From Marinomonas piezotolerans (GTDB lineage Bacteria > Pseudomonadota > Gammaproteobacteria > Pseudomonadales > Marinomonadaceae), in NCBI RefSeq assembly GCF_003362755.1, contig NZ_QKRA01000001.1, positions 62,001 through 126,000 of the forward strand: a stretch of 64,000 nucleotides of DNA. Direction: 5' to 3'. Made by a program: the position numbers and the translations under genes. Positions 53,397 through 63,626 of the stretch are shown one piece after another. Position 1 is the stretch's first letter; each line of letters begins with the position of its first letter. The notes under the pieces were generated by a model. That model was not told the origin of the DNA. It saw only the letters and a list, made by a program, of their open reading frames with translations, and did no database searches.

Positions 53397-54254
53397 ATGG
53401 CAATGTCGAGCAGTAGTCATTTTTTTACCAGTGATGGGCTGAACTTACACTACCTCAAATGGGGACATGGCAAGGTACCCGTTGTCCTGCTACATGGATT
53501 GCGCGGCTTCGCGCAAACGTGGCAAGACTTGGTGGATGCATTGGGTGATGACTTTACTTTTTACGCATTGGACCAACGTGGTCGCGGTGATAGCGATTGG
53601 GGACCGAGCGAAGATTACAACGCCAGCGTCTATGTTCAGGATCTGACAAACTTTGTCGCACATTTAGCATTGGATCGTTTTGTATTGATTGGTCATTCGT
53701 TAGGGGGGCAAAACGCTGTTGAGTATGCGCGCCAAAATCCCGATCGAGTGATGGCGATGGTGATTGAAGACATTGGCCCTGGTTCCTCCAAACAAGGCGC
53801 GGGTGCGGAACGTATTCGCCGCGAAATGCGCAATACGCCCCTTAGTTTCTCTTCGTGGCAAGAGGCTGAGCGGTTCTGGACGAAGTCGCGCCCAAATTTA
53901 ACAGAGCAGGCATTGCAAGCACGCTTAAATCATTCATTTCGTGAGATGGATGGCGAAGTCAGATGGAAGCACGATCAGGAAGGTATCGCGCATGCAAGAT
54001 TAACCATTGAACCCATCGATTTGTGGCCAGCATTTCGCGCTATTTGTTGCCCAACGTTGTTGGTTAAAGGCGGTAACTCGGACTTTTTATCCGCGGAAAC
54101 CGTGGCCGAGATTCAATCATCCAGCGATGCGGTTAAGACGGTGCTCATAGAGGACGCCAGTCATTATGTTCATGACGATCAACCCGAAAAATTCAATGAC
54201 TCAGTGGTTCGGTTCATGAAAATGGTTCTTACAGATAAGAGGTCTTTCAAATGA
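53397..54254 (+). CDS. Alpha/beta hydrolase, candidate meta-cleavage product hydrolase
   Basis: 285 residues. Oxyanion-hole motif VVLLHGLRGFAQTW, nucleophile elbow GHSLGGQNAVEYA and catalytic histidine in EDASHYVHDDQPE. The size and fold match C-C bond hydrolases of the MhpC/BphD type, and its neighbours are a hydroxylase and a hydratase of a meta pathway. It could also be an esterase or lactonase. The stop overlaps the next start (ATGA). Confidence 0.82.
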   Translation: MAMSSSSHFFTSDGLNLHYLKWGHGKVPVVLLHGLRGFAQTWQDLVDALGDDFTFYALDQRGRGDSDWGPSEDYNASVYVQDLTNFVAHLALDRFVLIGHSLGGQNAVEYARQNPDRVMAMVIEDIGPGSSKQGAGAERIRREMRNTPLSFSSWQEAERFWTKSRPNLTEQALQARLNHSFREMDGEVRWKHDQEGIAHARLTIEPIDLWPAFRAICCPTLLVKGGNSDFLSAETVAEIQSSSDAVKTVLIEDASHYVHDDQPEKFNDSVVRFMKMVLTDKRSFK

Positions 54255-55864
54255 AAATAAAAAAAACCGATGTTGTGATTGTTGGCGGCGGTCCTAACGG
54301 TGTGACGTTAGCTAATTACTTGGGCATGTACAACATCAAAACAGTACTGCTTGAAGCGTCCGCGGAGATTTTGCCTTTTCCTAGAGCCGTAGGTATGGAC
54401 GATGAGGCGCTGCGTGTGCTGCAAGGTGTCGGGTTAGCGGAAGTGGCTGTAAAAGACATGATTGCGAATGTTCCACTGCGCTATTACAACGCGCGAGGCG
54501 TCTGTTTTGCAGAGGTGAAGCCGAAGGCTGCGCAATACGGCTGGCCGATGCGTAATATGTTTATGCAGCAGCTATTAGAGGTGACACTACGCGATGGCTT
54601 AAGTCGATTTGATTCGGTGGAATTGAGCCTCGGCCATACCATGACGAGCATTACAGAGGGCAGTGATAACGTATTGTTGACCGTTACCGATCCGTCAGGT
54701 GAGGAATATCAGCTTGAAGCGGGTTACGTGATTGGCGCAGACGGCGGTCGTTCAGAAATTCGCAAGCAGACTAATATAGGTTTCTCGGGGCTTACTCATC
54801 CTGCTAAATGGGTCGTTGTAGACGCTGCAAATGACACGCTTGATGCGCCGTTTACCGCATTACACGGCGATCCTGTTAGGCCTTTTGTCTGCATCTATTT
54901 GCCTTATCAACATCGCCGTTGGGAATTTATGTTATTCTCTCATGAAAAAGAAGAAGACATCTGCCAAGAAGACGTCATTCGTGGTCTGATCCGTCGCCAC
55001 ATCGGTGACAAAGTAGACAAACTGGATATCGTACGTATTCGCGCTTACACGCATAACTCTCGTGTTGCAGATACCTTTGTCAAAGGTCGAGTATTGTTAT
55101 GTGGTGACGCGGCGCATATTACACCGCCTTGGGCAGGTCAGGGGCTCAACTCAGGAATTCGTGATGTCGTTAACATCGGCTGGAAAGTTGCAGCAGTAGT
55201 GAAAGGTCTGGCATCCCCTAAAATTTTACAAACCTATGATGACGAGCGCCGCGGCCATGCGACAGATTTAGTCGGTTTAGCCGACAATATGGGGGCGATA
55301 CTTGGTATGACAAATCCGATCATGGCGGGTATTCGTGACTGGATGTTTAAAGCAACGGATTCAGTTGATAGCCTGCGTGAGCATCTTGTGGAATTCAAAT
55401 TTAAGCCGAAAGCACACATCGTTAAAGGCATTGTTTGTCACGAAAGTGAAGAGGTCTACGAAGATACGCTCGTCGGAAAATTGTTTATTCAGCCTGATGT
55501 AGAAACGGCTGATGGCAAGAAAGAGAAGCTCGATACCGTATTAGGTGATTGGTTCTCCATTTTGGGTTATCGCGTTAATCCTACGGAATATATGTCGGAA
55601 GAGAATCTTGCGTTTTGGAATAAAATGCAAACCCAGTACATTCAAGCGAACCCTTCTCGCAGTGGCTTAAGTCATGATCAACGACTAGAAGCATCGGGTT
55701 GCGTTAGTGTTGAGGATATTGATAACAACTTGTCTGATTGGTTCGGTCAAGCGCGTGACAAAATCGTCATCATTCGTCCAGATCGATTTGTTGCAGGGCT
55801 TACGTCGCCAAAACGCTTAAACGAAGTGTTGGATGAACTGCGTACTAAGCTGACGGCTGAATAG
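54251..55864 (+). CDS. FAD-dependent aromatic hydroxylase (MhpA-like)
   Basis: 537 residues of the class A flavoprotein monooxygenases. FAD motif VVIVGGGPNGVTLANYLG; MhpA-type FPRAVGMDDEALRVLQGVGL; DG motif VIGADGGRSEIRK; GD motif VLLCGDAAHITPPWAGQGLNSGIRD; long C-terminal domain ending DKIVIIRPDRFVAGL. By eye it is collinear with E. coli 3-(3-hydroxyphenyl)propionate hydroxylase. It would hydroxylate a phenolic acid ortho to its OH using NAD(P)H, making the catechol for the extradiol enzyme. Confidence 0.88.
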   Translation: MKIKKTDVVIVGGGPNGVTLANYLGMYNIKTVLLEASAEILPFPRAVGMDDEALRVLQGVGLAEVAVKDMIANVPLRYYNARGVCFAEVKPKAAQYGWPMRNMFMQQLLEVTLRDGLSRFDSVELSLGHTMTSITEGSDNVLLTVTDPSGEEYQLEAGYVIGADGGRSEIRKQTNIGFSGLTHPAKWVVVDAANDTLDAPFTALHGDPVRPFVCIYLPYQHRRWEFMLFSHEKEEDICQEDVIRGLIRRHIGDKVDKLDIVRIRAYTHNSRVADTFVKGRVLLCGDAAHITPPWAGQGLNSGIRDVVNIGWKVAAVVKGLASPKILQTYDDERRGHATDLVGLADNMGAILGMTNPIMAGIRDWMFKATDSVDSLREHLVEFKFKPKAHIVKGIVCHESEEVYEDTLVGKLFIQPDVETADGKKEKLDTVLGDWFSILGYRVNPTEYMSEENLAFWNKMQTQYIQANPSRSGLSHDQRLEASGCVSVEDIDNNLSDWFGQARDKIVIIRPDRFVAGLTSPKRLNEVLDELRTKLTAE

Positions 55865-55891
55865 CCCACTTTATATCGTTAGGAGGGCATC

Positions 55892-56656
55892 GTGGTAGAA
55901 GAAAAGTTCGCCAAAATACTGATGAGCGCGCGTCGTGAGTGCGTAGCTGTGGCGCCAATGGATGAGTTGAGCCAGCAAGATTTGGCTTTTTGTTATCAAG
56001 TACAAAAGCATCTTATTGCTTTGAATAACCATGCGGAAAACAGATTAAGCGGCTGGAAAGTCGCTTTATCGAGCCAGCCCGCACTGGATCGTTTCTCTTT
56101 ACAAGAGCCTGTATACGCACCCTTGTTTCAAGCCAACGAGATATTCGGACTTGTAACGCGAGATCAAGCCATTGCTCCGAAGATTGAGTCTGAGATTATG
56201 TTTGTCTTGGGCAAAGACCTTTCAGATAGCTCGAATCTAACAGATGAAGACATTCTCGCGGCGATTGAATCCATGGCACCTGCCATTGAAGTCGCCGATT
56301 GCCGCATTCAGGGATGGAAGTTTGATATTAGCCATTTTGTCGCCGATAACGCGGCAGCAGGCTTTTATCAAGTAGGAAACCTCATCCCCTTTGAACCGAT
56401 GACCCTAGATAAGGCGGACTTTTGCTGTCAACTGGACACCCATGATGGGATCGAAGTCGGCCAGTTAAATAACGTTCTGGGTGGCCCCATCGGTTCATTG
56501 ATTCGCATGGTGCGGGGTATTGTAAACGTTTTTGGAGAAGTAAAAGCAGGGCAGAAATTGTTAAGCGGCTCTCTGACTAAGCCCGTTGATATGGTTGCAG
56601 GCCATACCTATCGCTTGCGCCTGCTGGGTCAGACCTTGGAACTGCAATACAAGTAA
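55892..56656 (+). CDS. 2-hydroxypenta-2,4-dienoate hydratase family protein (MhpD-like)
   Basis: 254 residues, GTG start with AGGAGG upstream. Family features: GWKVALSSQPALDRFSLQEPVYAPLF, metal-site IESEIMFVLG, PAIEVADCRIQGWKFDISHFVADNAAAG and LSGSLTKPVDMVAGH. It hydrates the dienoate left by the hydrolase. No aldolase or acylating acetaldehyde dehydrogenase (MhpE/MhpF) follows, so the pathway end must be encoded elsewhere, unless HpaI-type enzymes are shared. Confidence 0.87.
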   Translation: MVEEKFAKILMSARRECVAVAPMDELSQQDLAFCYQVQKHLIALNNHAENRLSGWKVALSSQPALDRFSLQEPVYAPLFQANEIFGLVTRDQAIAPKIESEIMFVLGKDLSDSSNLTDEDILAAIESMAPAIEVADCRIQGWKFDISHFVADNAAAGFYQVGNLIPFEPMTLDKADFCCQLDTHDGIEVGQLNNVLGGPIGSLIRMVRGIVNVFGEVKAGQKLLSGSLTKPVDMVAGHTYRLRLLGQTLELQYK

Positions 56657-56760
56657 CGCGGGATAGCGTCTCGATTAATAATGATCGTAAGAACCAATTT
56701 ATCCCAAAGAAAAATAGGGCTCGTTGAGCGCCGACCAACTTAGCCTCATAACTGTCAACG

Positions 56761-56786
56761 GGATGTATGGCCCTCATACATCCGCC
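56761..56786 (+). terminator. Probable terminator after hydratase gene
   Basis: GGATGTATG-GCCCT-CATACATCC, a 9-bp stem followed by GCCTTTCTTCTT. The T-tract is interrupted, so termination may be partial. Confidence 0.6.
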
Positions 56787-56821
56787 TTTCTTCTTATCCT
56801 TACTAAATAGAGATCGAAACC

Positions 56822-58251
56822 ATGTTGAAATCTAGCTATCCTTTTTATTTAGCCAATGAAGCGGTGTATGCCAATACGGATTTATCTGTTCATAACAAAT
56901 ATTCAAATGACGTAGCGACCCAGGTTGCTATCGCCAGTGTTGATCATATTGATCAAGCGATCGCTGCTGCAGACAAGGCGCAATATGCGATGAAGGCTAT
57001 GCCCGCTTACCAGCGACAGGCAATATTGCAGCACTGTATCAAACGCTTTAAAGAACGCTTTGAAGAGCTGGCATACGCCTTGTGTATTGAGGCGGGTAAG
57101 CCAATTAAAGATGCTCGTGGTGAAGTGACTCGTTTGATAGATACGTTCCAAATTGCAGCAGAAGAGGCGACCCGTATTTATGGTGAAGTCATGCCCATGG
57201 ATATCTCGGCACGCGCGGCAGATTATCAAGGGATGTGGAAGCGATTTCCTATCGGGCCGTGTTCGTTTATTTCGCCTTTTAATTTTCCGTTAAATTTGGC
57301 GGCTCATAAAATTGCGCCCGCCATTGCGGCGGGTTGTCCGTTTGTACTAAAACCAGCCAGCTTGACGCCTGTTAGTGCATTGATCGTTGGTGAAATCTTG
57401 GCTGAGACGGCGTTACCGAAAGGCGCGTTTTCAATTCTGCCATGCCACCGCGACGGTGCGGATTTGTTTACTACAGATGAACGCTTGAAACTGCTTAGTT
57501 TCACCGGATCACCCGATGTGGGATGGGCATTAAAAGCCAAAGCTGGGAAAAAGCCGGTGGTACTGGAGTTAGGTGGCAATGCCGCATGCATTATCGATGA
57601 AGGGACGGATTTGGACGATGCCGTTCAACGTATTGTATTCGGAGCCTACTACCAATCGGGTCAAAGCTGTATCAGTGTACAGCGTATTATCGTGCATGAG
57701 TCTCTTTATCATGAAGTTCAGCAGCGTCTTACCAAAGCAGTAAAAGAGTTGGTAATAGGTGACCCATTAGATGAAAACACTTTCATCGGCCCAATGATTA
57801 CCGAAAAAGAAGCAGCGCGTTTACAAGCGTGGATTGAAGAGGCAGTTTCGAGTGGTGCTCGAGTGTTAGCGGGAGGCCAACGTGACGGAGCCATGCTTGA
57901 GGCAACTTTGTTGGAAAACGTTGATTCGTCAATGTCGGTTTCCTGCCAAGAAGTCTTCGGGCCCGTGGCAATTCTGTCGTCTTTCAGTGATTTTGATGCC
58001 GCGCTAGAGGAAGTGAATAACTCTGCATTTGGTCTACAAGCCGGCATCTTCACCAAGGATATCTATAAAGCTTATAAGGCTTGGGATGTACTAGAAGTGG
58101 GCGGTGTCGTGATTGGTGATGTGCCTTCTGGCGCGTGGATCACATGCCTTATGGTGGTGTTAAAGACAGTGGGTTAGGTCGTGAAGGTGTGCGTTTCGCC
58201 ATTGAAGACATGACAGAAATGAAGCTCATGGTGCTGCGACAAACACCATAA
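56822..58251 (+). pseudogene. Aldehyde dehydrogenase with C-terminal frameshift (paralogue of 29035-30465)
   Basis: Residues 1-436 follow the ALDH at 29035 almost position for position, including FISPFNFPLNLAAHK, VLELGGNAA and the catalytic SGQSCISVQR. At 58129-58130 the sequence reads CCTTCTGGCGCG where the paralogue frame needs TCTTGGCGCG. One missing T shifts the frame, giving a stop at 58177. In the restored frame it continues [21 protein letters not shown] to TAA at 58251. About 40 C-terminal residues, which shape the active site and oligomer contact, are lost. It may be a true pseudogene or a sequencing error in a single base. Confidence 0.88.
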
Positions 58252-58424
58252 TTTCTTACAAAACACATACAGCTTTATTTTCAGGGAATGCTAATATAAA
58301 AAGGAGTAATACAGCCGTAATATTAATGACATATGACGTAATCAGAGCCTTGAGGCATCACTAAGCGATCTTTGATCCAAATGATAGGTTCTGGCGTCAA
58401 TGTTAAAAGACTAGAGGTAGGTTA

Positions 58425-60530
58425 ATGTCAAATCTTAGTATCAGATTAAAACTTGTTGTCATCACAGGTATTTTCTTTGCTTGTTTAATAGGAATACTGA
58501 TTTTTCTTTCTACTACCTCTATCCGTTCTTTAAGCGATTTTTCTACCAATGAATTAAAACTGTACCAGGAAGATCAAGCTGGATTATCTCTTGAAGCCGC
58601 AGCGAGCGAAGTTCAATCAGAGGTTTCCACCTATCTTGGTAATACCGCAGCGGTCGTTTCAGGCTTTGCGAGAGTATTAACGGATACAGCGGCGAGTAAT
58701 GGTGGCACCCCCGTCACTCGCCAACAAGTTAAAGATATGACGTTGTCTTTACTATTAAGTGCTCCGTATATGGATGCGCTGTATGTCCAATTTGAACCGG
58801 ATGGTTATGATGGTAAAGATAAAGAGTCCATGGGAACCGGCGATCATACCTCGTCAGTCGGTACCCTAGATACGTATTGGTTAAAAGCCGGAGCAGGTGA
58901 GCTCATTTACAGCGCTGGCCAACCTGAAACGAAGTATCTGCAAGACAAAGATGAAAATGGTGTCCGTACCTCGGAATGGTATTTATGCCCCATGGATACC
59001 AAGAATACCTGCCTATTAGACCCTTATCTTTTTGAATTAAGCCCTGGAAATTCTGAACTCATGACAACCTATGCCGTACCAGTTTTGGCAGGCAGCAATT
59101 TTGCTGGCATGGTGGGAGCTGACATTAATTTGTCTGAGATTCAGAAGAAACTGGCTGAAATCAGCAGTGGTTTGTTCGAGGGGGCGGGTAACATCACAAT
59201 CGTAAGTGAAAAAGGGGTTGTTGTCGGGTCTACCGAAGAACCAGACGCTATCGGTAAAAACATCAAAAAAACAACATTGTCGTTTGGTGGCCAAGATTCT
59301 GGATTAGCGAAAGGAGACCAACAGTGGGTGTTTAGCGATACCTTTACAATCAATGATGCTCCGAATATCTGGACAGTTCATGTTTCTGTTCCAACGTCTG
59401 TGTTATTGGCACCCGTGAGAAAGATGACAGGTCAGTTGTCTGACAAAACACAAAGCTCCATCGTCTTATTTGTTGCGTTAGCCATTGGTCTTTTATTAAT
59501 CGGCCTAGCGTTAGTTTTCTTAGTTGTGAATACGGTGACGTCTCCTATACGAAGCATTGCATTGCGAATGGAAAAATTAGCAACCGAGGAAGGAGATTTA
59601 ACACAGCGCTTAGATACCCAGAAGCATTTGGAACTTATGTTGTTGGCGAAAGGCTTCAATCAGTTTACGGGTAAGCTGCAAGATATGATTACGCGCCTCA
59701 TTCAGCAAAAAGATGTGGTGGCGCATACCAATAGTGATTTCGTAAAGGCTACCGCGATTGCGCATCAGTCTACAGTGACTCAAAGTGAACAAATTCACTC
59801 CGTCGTGACCGCCGTCACCGAAATGTCTAGCTCCGCGACTGATGTGGCTGCTTTGGCTCGTGATAATGGTCAGGCAGCGACTGAGATTAGTCAGTATTTA
59901 ACCGAATCGTTTGAGCTTGTTCAGTCCAATAGGACAATGGTGGAGGGGCTTGCTAGCCAACTTAATGATGCGAGTAGCCAAGTCGCTCAAGTGTCCCAAC
60001 GTAGTGACTCGATTAACAGCATTCTCGATACTATCCGAGCGATTGCCGAACAAACTAATTTGTTAGCATTGAATGCCGCTATCGAGGCGGCGCGTGCAGG
60101 TGAACAAGGTCGAGGCTTTGCAGTCGTCGCCGATGAAGTTCGTAACTTAGCGGCACGCACCCAAGAGTCCACAGAAGAGGTCGACGAACTGATTCGAGGC
60201 CTTCAGCATGATGTTCAATCCGCAGTGGATCTGATTTTGAAAAGCCAAGAAAACGCCAAAGAAACGGTTGCATCTTCGATTGAAAGCGCTGAAAAGTTAG
60301 GGGTCGTCAACGAAAGAGTGGCCAATATTTCAGACAATACCATTCAAGTGGCTTCAGCTTCTGAGCAGCAATCTAATGTTGCTGAGGAAATCAACCGTGA
60401 GCTGATCAGCATTAACGACTCTTCTGCGAAACTTAAGGAAATCGTGAGCGACCTTGAAAAGAGCAATATCAGTAGTTCAAAAGCGGTAGAAGAATTAACA
60501 CAGATTCTGTCACTGCTTAAAGTTAAGTAA
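58425..60530 (+). CDS. Methyl-accepting chemotaxis protein with dCache-type sensor
   Basis: 701 residues. TM1 at about 8-30 and TM2 at about 345-368 flank a 310-residue periplasmic sensor of dCache type ([53 protein letters not shown]). A HAMP domain follows ([26 protein letters not shown]). The cytoplasmic signalling hairpin tip is [20 protein letters not shown], followed by [19 protein letters not shown]. It controls the flagellar motor through CheA/CheW. Position beside the aromatic operon suggests taxis to its substrates. AGAGG lies before the ATG. Confidence 0.93.
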   Translation: MSNLSIRLKLVVITGIFFACLIGILIFLSTTSIRSLSDFSTNELKLYQEDQAGLSLEAAASEVQSEVSTYLGNTAAVVSGFARVLTDTAASNGGTPVTRQQVKDMTLSLLLSAPYMDALYVQFEPDGYDGKDKESMGTGDHTSSVGTLDTYWLKAGAGELIYSAGQPETKYLQDKDENGVRTSEWYLCPMDTKNTCLLDPYLFELSPGNSELMTTYAVPVLAGSNFAGMVGADINLSEIQKKLAEISSGLFEGAGNITIVSEKGVVVGSTEEPDAIGKNIKKTTLSFGGQDSGLAKGDQQWVFSDTFTINDAPNIWTVHVSVPTSVLLAPVRKMTGQLSDKTQSSIVLFVALAIGLLLIGLALVFLVVNTVTSPIRSIALRMEKLATEEGDLTQRLDTQKHLELMLLAKGFNQFTGKLQDMITRLIQQKDVVAHTNSDFVKATAIAHQSTVTQSEQIHSVVTAVTEMSSSATDVAALARDNGQAATEISQYLTESFELVQSNRTMVEGLASQLNDASSQVAQVSQRSDSINSILDTIRAIAEQTNLLALNAAIEAARAGEQGRGFAVVADEVRNLAARTQESTEEVDELIRGLQHDVQSAVDLILKSQENAKETVASSIESAEKLGVVNERVANISDNTIQVASASEQQSNVAEEINRELISINDSSAKLKEIVSDLEKSNISSSKAVEELTQILSLLKVK

Positions 60531-60607
60531 CTTAATGAATGTAACAGTGACTAGCGGAGTTTCGTTTAAATAAGTACATAGCGTCTATTACGCTGATATC
60601 AAAATGT

Positions 60608-60640
60608 AAGCCCTACCTAGTAAATAGGTGGGGCTTTTTT
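60608..60640 (+). terminator. Terminator after chemoreceptor gene
   Basis: AAGCCC(T)ACCTA-GTAAA-TAGGT(G)GGGCTT followed by TTTT. Strong stem with one internal mismatch. Confidence 0.88.
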
Positions 60641-60848
60641 ATGTTGAGTGAGAAGAGGTTTGAGCGGCTCAGATCGTTTAAATAAGAAGGAAAAAGCCTC
60701 CTCTATAGAAGGGCAATTGGCTTTACGCTGCATCGAGTACTGGGTAGTGCGATTATTCGACTCAACATGGGATGATCTCGCTTGGCAAGATTAACGTTCG
60801 CTAAAGGTAAAGTAATCTAAGAAAGGGAGGGCATTGCAAGAAGATTAT

Positions 60849-60890
60849 AAAAAACAGCGACGACCTGCAGGGGAGTCAAGTCGTCGTTGT
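60849..60890 (-). terminator. Terminator after porin gene
   Basis: On the minus strand ACAACGACGAC, an 18-20 base loop, then GTCGTCGCTGT followed by TTTTTT. It lies just beyond the porin stop. Confidence 0.8.
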
Positions 60891-60902
60891 AAAGGGAGTA
60901 CT

Positions 60903-62213
60903 TTAGAAAGGTACGATAGCAATCACTTGTGAATACAGGTTCTTGTTCGTGTTGCCTTGAACACTGGTCGCAGCATCAGGCTTGTAGTAACTGATTAAAG
61001 GAGAAACGATTAGGTTCGGGTTAACGACCCATTCAGCCCAAAGGTTCAGCTCAGTCGCGTCATTACTACCTGTACCATTTCGAGTATCGTTGATATCAAA
61101 ATAGACAGCACCGACTGTCAGCATTTCTGTCGGATGTGCTGTTAGATTGATCGATTGAATGTCTGAATCAATATTATTGCCCGATACACCCGCGTAGTTC
61201 GCAGCTACTTCGCCTTGGAACCATGTTCCGTACCCACGACTGAAGCCATAGAATAATGGGTCATAGCCGTTGTCGTAGCGGGTAAAGCGATAGTTTAGGC
61301 TTGGAGACCACGGCATTTCTTGGAAGGTCCAGCCTGCTTCAGCATACCAAGCGTTCGCATCTTTAGAGTTATCACCTTGCGTCTGTTTGACAAATTCCCC
61401 CGATAAAAATAGTGGCTCGACGCCAGCATTACCTTGATAGCGGACACTCATAGTCGTTTGACCGTCTCGCTTGGCAAGTCCGAAGAAGTTAGCTTCTTGC
61501 GTATCAACACCTAGGCCTTGGTTGTATAAGAAACCCACAACACCATATTGGTTATTGTGCTCTAAGTTAATCCCTGCCATTTCTGTACTGGCTTGACCTG
61601 CGTTATCGGATTGCAACCAATACACGTCTGAGCGCCAGCCTTGCTCGCCACCAACGCGAAGAATGGCCGTATTGCCAAATGATTTTCGAGGCGCAAGCCA
61701 TAGACCACCACCACGGTTAGGGCTAACGCCTGTACCCGCAGTGAAAGCGTCCAAGCCGCTACCTAGATTCAGAGCATCACCATTGATAATGAAACCGTCA
61801 CCCACACTGAATTGTTGGCGGCCAATTGAGAACTCTACTTGTCCGCTACGGTAACCTACGTACAAATCCTCTATGGCGGTTTTTAACTCGTCACCTGTTG
61901 TCGCGCCGCCCGCATCACCGTCTCCTCGTGTGCCACCTGTAATGGCGCTGATCGCACCGAAAAGCTGACCATTAGATACATTTTGATCTCCCACAAGGCC
62001 GTATTTGATATAGCCTTCTTGCCAAGATGGGGATGGGTCACTGTTGCCATAGGTTTCTTGGCTATTGAATAAACCCGCTGCCGCTTCCCCCGTAAAATTT
62101 AGATGGCGGTTTTCTTCGTCAACGAGTGTGTACGCATGGCTGACTACAGGAGTTCCCATTAAAGCTGCATAGACGCAAACACTTAATTTTTTTTGTTTTA
62201 GTAGAGCTCTCAT
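60903..62213 (-). CDS. Outer-membrane beta-barrel porin
   Basis: 436 residues with a signal peptide (MRALLKQKKLSVCVYAALMGTPVVSHA). It then has alternating amphipathic strands throughout (FTGEAAAGLF, DLYVGYRSGQVEFSIGRQQFSV, NTAILRVGGEQGWRSDVYWLQ, LNYRFTRYDNGYDPLFYGF) and ends in phenylalanine (VIAIVPF), the BAM recognition signature. The barrel size of about 16-18 strands and the GRQQFSVGDGF motif recall alginate-export/OprD-like channels. It probably admits an aromatic or sugar-acid substrate. Upstream motifs are shared with cassette B. Confidence 0.82.
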   Translation of the reverse strand: MRALLKQKKLSVCVYAALMGTPVVSHAYTLVDEENRHLNFTGEAAAGLFNSQETYGNSDPSPSWQEGYIKYGLVGDQNVSNGQLFGAISAITGGTRGDGDAGGATTGDELKTAIEDLYVGYRSGQVEFSIGRQQFSVGDGFIINGDALNLGSGLDAFTAGTGVSPNRGGGLWLAPRKSFGNTAILRVGGEQGWRSDVYWLQSDNAGQASTEMAGINLEHNNQYGVVGFLYNQGLGVDTQEANFFGLAKRDGQTTMSVRYQGNAGVEPLFLSGEFVKQTQGDNSKDANAWYAEAGWTFQEMPWSPSLNYRFTRYDNGYDPLFYGFSRGYGTWFQGEVAANYAGVSGNNIDSDIQSINLTAHPTEMLTVGAVYFDINDTRNGTGSNDATELNLWAEWVVNPNLIVSPLISYYKPDAATSVQGNTNKNLYSQVIAIVPF

Positions 62214-62622
62214 TAGTTATTTCCTTCGCGATGTTGCTTTTACTTAGTTTCTCTAGCAAGAGAATTGAGTAATCGGAAAGTATTAAATGCAGATTAAATA
62301 TGCAACAAATTATCTAATTATGATAATAATTGGCCTTTTTTAGGTTTTTTTTTACAAAAAATGCTTGATGAATACGTCTTTTTTTACAAAAAAGCTCGCT
62401 GGTCTGATCACTTTTTAGTTGCTGCTAAATAGCTGTTTGATGGCTTTTAATTTGGATGTGGCTACACCCATATGAAGTTAGAGGCTGTGTGATTTTTATT
62501 AGTAATATTCATCTTTATATTACTTATATGATTTCTATTCATAGTTATTGTCCAGTATAAATACGCGACAGGCAGACGAAAAATCGTCGTGTTCAATACA
62601 CCGATATAGGAATAGCAACAAT
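62214..62622 (+). other. Divergent region between porin and mesX
   Basis: 409 bases, AT-rich, no credible gene. It holds AATTGGCCTTTTTTAGGT at 62328-62345 and two copies of a T-run/ACA/A-run motif at 62345-62361 and 62379-62393, whose centres are 32 bases apart. I find no clear SAM riboswitch or tandem MetJ boxes, although a methionine gene follows. Confidence 0.5.
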
Positions 62623-63597
62623 ATGGACAAGAACTTTGTTTTCACGGTTCAGAGCACTCGGCTTGATGAGCACTATCGTCCCGCTGAGAACACGCGTACA
62701 ACAACGAATTTTGCAAACTTAGCGCGGGGCCCACGACGCCAAGAAAACTTACGCGATGCTTTGAGAATGATTAATAACCGCTTCAATGCGTTAATGCCTT
62801 GGGACAATGCGACGGCGAATCGCTACTCCGTCGATCTTGAAATCGTTTCAGTGGATATTGATGTGCAAGGCGACGGGCACTTTTTCCCAACGATCGAGGT
62901 GTTGAAAACCAACATCAACGATCATAAGACGGGTAAGTGTATTGAAGGGCTGGTCGGCAACAATTTCTCTTCTTACGTTAGAGATTATGACTTCAGTGTT
63001 TTACTGCCAGACTATAATAAAGGTCGTGCAAGCTTCGCAGTACCCGATGATTTTGGTGAGTTACACGGGCGTATATTTAAATGTTTTGTAGCCTCCGACT
63101 GTTACGCTGAAAATTTCTCCAAGCCACCTGTTATTTGTGTAAGCGTATCTGACAGTAAAACGTACCAACGAACAGATAACGAGCATCCGATTTTAGGTGT
63201 CGAGTACCAGCCAAATGAAACCTCATTAACTGAGCAGTATTTTCATAAAATGGGATTACAGGTGCGCTATTTTATGCCGCCAAACAGCGTCGCACCGTTG
63301 GCGTTCTATTACTTTGGTGACCTTCTCAATGACTATAGCAACCTTGAGTTGGTGGCGACCATTAGTACGATGGAGACCTTTCAAAAAATCTATCGACCAG
63401 AGATTTACAACGCAAACGCCGTTGCGGGTCGCCGCTATCAACCGAGTTTGAAACATGGCGACCATTCAATCACAAACATTGTCTACGACCGTGAAGAGCG
63501 TAGCCAACTAGCGGTTCAGCAAGGGCATTTTGCCCAAGAATATTTTATAAAGCCGTACCAAGCAGTGTTAGAGCAGTGGACAGCACATAACGCATAA
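62623..63597 (+). CDS. mesX: MesX, putative oxygenase of folate-independent methionine synthesis (DUF1852)
   Basis: 324 residues from ATG 62623, where the conserved protein begins (MDKNFVFTVQSTRLDEHYRPAENTRTTTNFANLARG). DUF1852 landmarks also include LRDALRMINNRFNALMPWDN and VDLEIVSVDIDV. The frame is open 75 bases further upstream to 62548, but those residues look unconserved. MesX genes are paired with mesD, which follows here by 29 bases. MesX is needed with MesD for methionine formation and probably supplies or activates the methyl donor using oxygen. Confidence 0.85.
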   Translation: MDKNFVFTVQSTRLDEHYRPAENTRTTTNFANLARGPRRQENLRDALRMINNRFNALMPWDNATANRYSVDLEIVSVDIDVQGDGHFFPTIEVLKTNINDHKTGKCIEGLVGNNFSSYVRDYDFSVLLPDYNKGRASFAVPDDFGELHGRIFKCFVASDCYAENFSKPPVICVSVSDSKTYQRTDNEHPILGVEYQPNETSLTEQYFHKMGLQVRYFMPPNSVAPLAFYYFGDLLNDYSNLELVATISTMETFQKIYRPEIYNANAVAGRRYQPSLKHGDHSITNIVYDREERSQLAVQQGHFAQEYFIKPYQAVLEQWTAHNA

Positions 63598-63626
63598 TAA
63601 TGGACTAAGAGAGAGCATAGACAAAT

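Larger units (their letters stand above)
60531..60902 (+). other. Gap between chemoreceptor and porin genes
   Basis: 372 bases between convergent genes. Apart from the two terminators (60608-60640 and 60849-60890) I see nothing in it: no credible frame, RNA gene or repeat. Confidence 0.6.

Noticed and set aside
62564..62592. GACGAAAAATCGTC before mesX as a MetJ operator
   Set aside because: MetJ sites are tandem AGACGTCT-like 8-mers. Here there is only one imperfect inverted pair, and the organism's use of MetJ is not known.
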